From NCBI GenBank assembly GCA_021029095.1, contig JAJOHG010000583.1, positions 1 to 13,000 on the forward strand: DNA of 13,000 nt, given 5' to 3'. The notes under the pieces are model-generated. The model searched no databases, was not told the DNA's origin, and worked only from the letters and a program-made list of their open reading frames with translations. Below are positions 8,361-13,000 of this stretch, piece by piece (positions within the stretch are counted from its first letter, which is position 1; each line of letters opens with the position of its first letter). A program made the translations under genes and the position numbers. This stretch comes from Phellopilus nigrolimitatus (Eukaryota > Basidiomycota > Agaricomycetes > Hymenochaetales > Hymenochaetaceae).

Positions 8361-10744
8361 ATGACGTCGTGCGCTGTCGTGTCTCAACTGGCAAGATTCT
8401 CGACTAGCAAGATGCTTATCCCTCCGCAATATGGCTCGCTCCTGCAGTATCCTTATTATTCTTACCTCGGGCTGGCGATCAGTCTTTGCGCTGTCGCGGT
8501 AGTTCTGGCAAGGAGCCAGAGACATGCTCGTCTCCCTCTTCCTCCTAGCCCGCCATCTGATTTCATCATTGGACACCTGCGTACTATGCCTATGGAGAAT
8601 CAGTGGCTGACATTCACAGAATGGGGAAAAAAACTCGGTGAGTTCTCTCGAGCGACTGCTCAGCGAACAAGAAAACTCAAGTTTGCTCGAAGGCGATGTA
8701 ATCTACATCTCAGTTTTCGGGCGTCCTACGATCATCCTCAACTCTGCTGAAGCGGCGCGCGACCTTATGGACAGGAAAGGCGCCAATTACTCTGACAGGC
8801 CGCGCCTAGTCCTTCATGGAGAGCTGTATGATGCTCATTCTCGTTGCCAAAGACATTTTTAATGCTTTAATTACAGGTTCGGTCTGGGGAACACAATGCC
8901 ATTCATGAGATACGGCGAGCGGTTCCGGTTACAGAGACGCCTCATGCAACAACATTTTAACTCGCAGGCAATCCCGTCGTTTCGACCCCTGCAACATGAG
9001 CAAGTTAGCATATTCCTCAAGAATATGTTAATCTCACCTGAGAGGTTGGTTCATCACGTACACCGGTAAGTGTTTTGACCCCAAAAAAGAAATCATCCCC
9101 ATCGTACTATGCTCATTTGTATCGCCTTTTTAATTTCTAGTATGAGCACGGGCTCGCTGCTTATGGTTACATATGGTCACGAAGTCGTGTCTGACGACGA
9201 CTATGTCACCAAGATTGCGGTGGATGCCCTTTCACGAACATCAGAATCTGGCACCGCTGGAGCAACGCCAGTCGACTTCTTTCCAATATGTAAGTCTCCC
9301 AAGTCTTGAGCCATTTACATGTAATTTCGAAATAAACGTTTACTTGTACAGTGCGCTATGTACCGTCATGGTTCCCCGGAGCGGGATTCCAGAAAGGGTT
9401 GGCAGAAACGCGCAAACTTGTCGATGACATGATAGGGGTGCCATATAACGAAGTGAAGAAAAGCAGAGTATGTTGATATAAATGTTCTCGCTCGATAATA
9501 TTATCACTAATATATTGAATGCGCTAGGCTTCTGGAATGGCTGTTTCTTCTCTGGTGACTCGCATGCTCGATATAAACGAGACTAAGCATGCCGGGAATG
9601 CAGACAATGAATTCGATATAAAAAACATCGCCGGAATTATCTATGGAGGTGCGCGGAGTAAGAATATTCGCAGATCCCTTCGACTAATGTCCGATGGTTT
9701 CCCAGCTGGCGTCGAGACGGTAAGCAGACATTTGATTGCCTGATTTCAATGTCTGATGTTGGTCAACAGTCGGAGGACGTCATAATGACTTTCGTTCTCA
9801 TGATGACCTGTCACCCGGAAATCGTAGAACGTGCTCAGAAAGAGATTGACAATGTCGTAGGTACTGATCGACTTCCGACTCTCGACGACAGGGAAAGTCT
9901 CCCGTATATCGATTGTATACTGAAAGAGGTCTTCAGGTGAGTCATGATTTCATCCCACCTTCGCTTCCGTTAATCATCGAGTTGGCTGTAGAATCAATCC
10001 ACCTCTCCCCCTTGGTTTGTCTCTCCTATTATATTGTCTTGTCCTTCAACTGACGCGAAGTCTTGTCAACAAATTTCAAGGCGTTCCCCACCAATCTTTG
10101 AAAGAAGACGTGTACCGAGGGAGCAGGATACCGGCGAGGTCGCTAATTATTCCAAATATATGGTCGGAATATTCTGAATTGACTGCTATCCAAGTTGGCT
10201 GATGTCTTACTATAAAGGCTGATGATGCGCGACGAGCGCTATTTCCCTGATCCCGATAAATTCGACCCGGAACGTTTTCTGACCAAGGGCGAGGCGAGCC
10301 AGAAAGAAGATAAAATACCTGGCGAAGCGCTGCGTGGGCTTAATGGCTTGAATCTTGGCGATCCTAGCTCTCTAGTGTTCGGATTTGGGAGAAGGTGAAT
10401 AACGGCCGCACGTTTTACGTGAAATACGCCGACCATATTGATCATCAGAGCTTGTCCTGGGCGCTTCTTTGCGGACGCGAATGCTTGGCTGACCATGGCC
10501 AATATTCTTGCGGCCTTTAACATCCGTGCTCCCGTCGATCCAGTCACTGGTGTGATGTTGAAGCCAGCCATCGAATTCGATCAGAAGGGCACTAGGTATA
10601 GAACGTTCCTCAATTCTGTGAAACGATGCATTTACTCACAGAGAACTCAACTTCATCAGTAAACCGAAACCGTTCAAGTGCGAGATTTTGCCACGCAGCG
10701 CGAAATATGTTGCAATGATCAACCAAGACCCAGCCAACTTGTAG
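8361..10744 (+). CDS. Cytochrome P450 monooxygenase, copy B (13 exons, 559 aa)
   Basis: This microsomal haem-thiolate monooxygenase is a paralogue of the P450 at 1325-3660. Exons are 8361-8637, 8693-8825, 8877-9065, 9141-9289, 9352-9467, 9528-9648, 9706-9719, 9770-9936, 9992-10014, 10081-10162, 10218-10394, 10449-10595 and 10660-10744; they total 1680 nt in one frame. All introns are GT-AG, 50-75 nt. A hydrophobic anchor lies at residues about 34-52, then the proline-rich hinge LPLPPSPPS. AGVET (329-333) is the I-helix motif, with Glu in place of the Asp of copy A. EVFR (386-389) is the ExxR. DPERF lies near 441. FGFGRRACPGR carries haem ligand Cys485. The in-frame ATG at 8412 (Met18) has a better start context (A at -3) and would give 542 residues, close to copy A, so the true start is uncertain. 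No stop or frameshift is seen. The substrate is unknown. Confidence 0.93.
9706..9719 (+). other. 14-nt microexon coding the I-helix AGVET motif
   Basis: Exon 7 of P450 copy B lies between TTTCCCAG and GTAAGC. It completes an Ala codon and encodes Gly-Val-Glu-Thr. Its length, phase and position match the 14-nt exon of copy A. Confidence 0.85.
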
Positions 10745-11212
10745 GTTTGTTATGAATGCGATCGATGATGTTTCATAAGTTGTACAATGCACTCGCGAAT
10801 ACCAAACGAACGCATATATTTCTTTTTTTTGTGAAGCAGTTACCATGTTAAGACTGTTCAGAATAAAACTCAAACAGCCAAGGTAGTATGTGCGGAGAAG
10901 GCGCATCAGCAGAAAAAGAAAACCTTTCTGATATTGGTTGGAGTTGCATTCCAAGAAGGGGGATAGGAAATGGCAATCGCATTGGCAATAAAAGCCCTAC
11001 AAAGTAGCTTCGCAGTGAGTACCCATCGGTGGGGTTGGATCAGCTGAAACGATAGTCCCCGCTGGTACGATGCCGTCACGCTTGTTCGCTACCGATTAGA
11101 ACATCCAACATTTCGTGTATTTGTATGTTTCATGTTTTCTATTTTCATTCAATATTCTCTCAGCTGTTTAAAAAGGACTGCGCTTACTTCCATCGTGACA
11201 AAATTTGCAACG
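10745..11212. other. Intergenic region between P450 B and the BTB gene
   Basis: No gene is recognised. An AATAAA at 10863-10868, about 120 nt after the P450 stop, could serve as its polyadenylation signal, although fungal signals are loose. The rest should include the promoter and leader of the BTB gene. The extra in-frame ATG at 11132, upstream of the chosen BTB start, lies in AT-rich DNA and is probably not used. Confidence 0.4.
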
Positions 11213-12333
11213 ATGGATCATCCGAGCCCAATCGTCGAAAAGCATCCTCGTCTATATCTTCCTGACGGGAATTTCGTGTTATCGGCCAAGTCGTCAATCT
11301 CGAAAGTCGCTGGCGACGGATTGGACAACGAAGCGTCGAACAATCCTGCCTCTCTGAGCCAGGATGTACGGATTATCCTCTTCCGAGTGCACAAGTCCAT
11401 ATGTGCGCTTCACTCCGAAATCTTCGAGGGAATGCTGGCGCATGACACTTACATTGCCGAAACGTACGAGGAAGCGCCAGTCGTTGAGATGCCAGATACT
11501 GCGGAGCAAATTGAGGCAATGCTGGAAGTTATGTACGGCTTGTCGGAATGGTAAGCACGAGTCAATGACGCGTCCCGGTGATAATCATACATACCTGACC
11601 TTTGTTGTTTTCAGGAGGAAGTTTGCGAGCCAGGAACCCGATTTTCCCACCCTCGTGGAGAACCTCATGGCAATGGTCACGAAATACGAGATAAAAACCA
11701 TTCGGCAGGACATCATTGAGGTCACGAACCTCATCTGGCCGACCACGCTGGAGAAATGGGACAAATTCCAGGAGAGCCTGAATCCTCACGAAAATAGTTG
11801 GGAAACTATCTCCGATCCAGCCGCCGCGGCTGTTTTCGCTCGTCGCTTCGATCTACCCGAACTGCGCGCCGTCGCTCTGCATTCACTATCGTGCTTAAAC
11901 GCAAGGATGCAATGGCAAGGACACGGAAACGAAGAGTGGTTTGGACCTGCGTGCGCGATGGGAGTTGCTCAAACAGGGACGATTTTCACGATCTTGCCCG
12001 CGTTCAGGAATATAAACGAGGTTTTGTGTCTAAAAGGAGTTGTGGAGCATAGAGACCATGGATGTGACGCGCTTCCAAGCTGCGGGAAAAGCCACAAGAG
12101 CAGCAAGCTGTTTCGATGCAGACAAGCAGACATCTGTTCTTTGGGAGAGCAGCGACGTTCTGACTTCGCTTGGGTTGTACCAGATAGAGCTTGAAAATAG
12201 GTATGAAGGTAGCGGGCTATGTGAGTTTCATTGGAAGGCAGCAAAGTTTGTCGCTAGGAACAGGGAATCGTACTGGGAGTCGCTGCTCCGCATAGCTCGA
12301 GGGGAGATGGAGCCATTGCGTACTTTCTTGTGA
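11213..12333 (+). pseudogene. BTB/POZ-domain protein gene with probable frameshifts
   Basis: BTB/POZ proteins form dimers and often act as adaptors; in mushrooms this family is large and of unknown role. Exon 1 (11213-11550) starts at an ATG with A at -3 and G at +4. It encodes LYLPDGNFVLSAKSS, then LFRVHKSICALHSEIFEGMLA and PVVEMPDTAEQIEAMLEVMYG, the BTB fold at residues about 14-112. A 64-nt GT-AG intron (11551-11614) follows. Exon 2 continues intact through FARRFDLPELRAVALHSLS to EEWFGP near 11948. After that the family-like sequence moves between frames: ARWELLKQ (11951-11970) in the next frame, DDFHDLARVQEYKRG (about 11970-12020) in the third, then KELWSIETMDV onward to a stop at 12333. 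This fits two single-base gains and one loss. An alternative is an unusual 98-nt intron (11950-12047), which restores one frame but drops the family-like segment. Confidence 0.7.
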
Positions 12334-12355
12334 ACATTTTATCTCATAATACATA

Positions 12356-12617
12356 CACCTCGGTGTAGAAAGTAAATGTGATCGGCGCTCCTGCCAAATT
12401 TGGATGCGGCATGTATCGTAAATATTATCTGAACGAGAGTTCAAATCCAACGCTTTTTTATTCTTCGAAAACTGTGCTGTGCAATATATTCCTATATTCA
12501 AACAACAATTCGGTTTGCACGGTAATGAGCTACGAGAAGGCCTGTCGACGATGTGTCTGTTTACTTTGTCTCAATTTGGCAGGAGTGCCGATCACATTTA
12601 CTTTCTACACCGAGGTG
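12356..12617. mobile_element. 262-bp MITE with 45-bp terminal inverted repeats and TA duplication
   Basis: Positions 12356-12400 and 12573-12617 are inverted repeats of 45 bp with a single mismatch. The ends read CACCTCGGTGTAGAAAG. The element is flanked on both sides by TA (12354-12355 and 12618-12619), the target duplication typical of Tc1/mariner-type transposons. The 172-bp interior has no coding capacity, so it must have moved with help from an element elsewhere. It lies 23 nt after the BTB stop codon. Confidence 0.88.
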
Positions 12618-12881
12618 TACGCTCGTTCCAGGTTTTTTTATGCCAAAAGTGGGTTCCCCCAAAATGGAAGTTAATTCCCATCTCTGCGAGACGCAGTCTG
12701 AACACATCCACAAAAATGGTTGAGTGCCGTTACAAGCTGCGCTATGCATATAGCAAACAAAATGTCATATATTTAAATTACGAAAAGTACCCAGGATGTG
12801 GATGCGAATTGCTTTCCTTCTTACAGCGCTTTTCATAACGACGCGGAATCGCCACCTAACACTTGGTCCCACGACCGTGTA

Positions 12882-13000
12882 CAGGTGGGTGTAGAAAGTC
12901 TACGGCCCCCCTAAATAAGGAAGGTGGCTCCCGTCCGCGCCGTCCGAGCGTCCACATCGTTGCATTCACTTAAGAAAAGATCAAACAGGTTGTCTAACTC
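12882..13000. mobile_element. Start of a second, related TA-inserted element (cut by window end)
   Basis: After a TA at 12880-12881 comes CAGGTGGGTGTAGAAAGTC. It shares the ggtgtagaaagt core, at the same distance from the TA, with the terminal repeat of the MITE at 12356. This suggests the left end of a related mariner-type element whose remainder is outside the window. No opposite terminus was found inside the window. Confidence 0.45.

Noticed and set aside
11364..12194. Long open frame covering most of the BTB gene as a complete protein
   Set aside because: It starts inside exon 1 in the wrong frame, reads through the intron at 11551-11614, and leaves the family-like sequence after about 11948.
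1..13000. tRNA, rRNA, CRISPR or bacterial-type operon signals
   Set aside because: No cloverleaf with conserved T-arm, no rRNA-like sequence, no regularly spaced repeats, and the genes are intron-rich.

Overview
The window looks like fungal nuclear DNA, most likely from an agaricomycete (mushroom-forming basidiomycete). The genes are cut by many introns of about 50-75 nt with GTNNGN donors and YAG acceptors. Their products are typical of such genomes: microsomal P450s, a TauD/TfdA dioxygenase, a lineage-type BTB protein, and a short coiled-coil protein of unknown role. There is no operon structure, rRNA, tRNA or CRISPR. I call the lineage from gene style only.

Layout from left to right. Positions 1-755 hold repeat-derived DNA: two same-orientation copies of a CGTATA/GTACGG-rich segment, with a GC-rich block between them. 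Positions about 860-1240 hold a decayed 5' copy of the dioxygenase gene (exons 2-3 clear, exon 1 doubtful). Positions 1325-3660 (minus) hold an intact 13-exon P450, copy A. After a divergent intergenic region of about 950 bp, 4612-6007 (plus) holds an intact 8-exon TauD/TfdA-type Fe(II)/2-oxoglutarate dioxygenase. Positions 6552-7350 (plus) hold a three-exon coiled-coil protein with a suspected frameshift near its end. About 1 kb without a recognised gene follows, then 8361-10744 (plus) holds a second intact 13-exon P450, copy B. Positions 11213-12333 (plus) hold a BTB/POZ gene whose second half appears frameshifted. Positions 12356-12617 hold a complete 262-bp MITE with 45-bp inverted ends and a TA target duplication. 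A related terminal repeat starts at 12882 and runs off the window.

The two P450s are paralogues with the same 13-exon architecture: exons 2-10 and 12 have identical lengths in both. A 14-nt microexon encodes the I-helix AGx(D/E)T oxygen-activation motif, and a 23-nt exon follows. The dioxygenase can be read through only with two further microexons of 20 nt and 10 nt, which supply the residues just before the HxD metal motif and the FWD segment before the distal histidine. Three introns use GC instead of GT donors.

The head-to-head pair P450 A and dioxygenase, the second P450, and the dioxygenase relic beside P450 A suggest a repeatedly duplicated P450/dioxygenase oxidation module. This could serve xenobiotic or secondary-metabolite chemistry; the substrate cannot be read from sequence. 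I saw no clearly new type of system. The most unusual features are the microexon-dependent catalytic motifs, the GC-AG introns and the partly decayed duplication.
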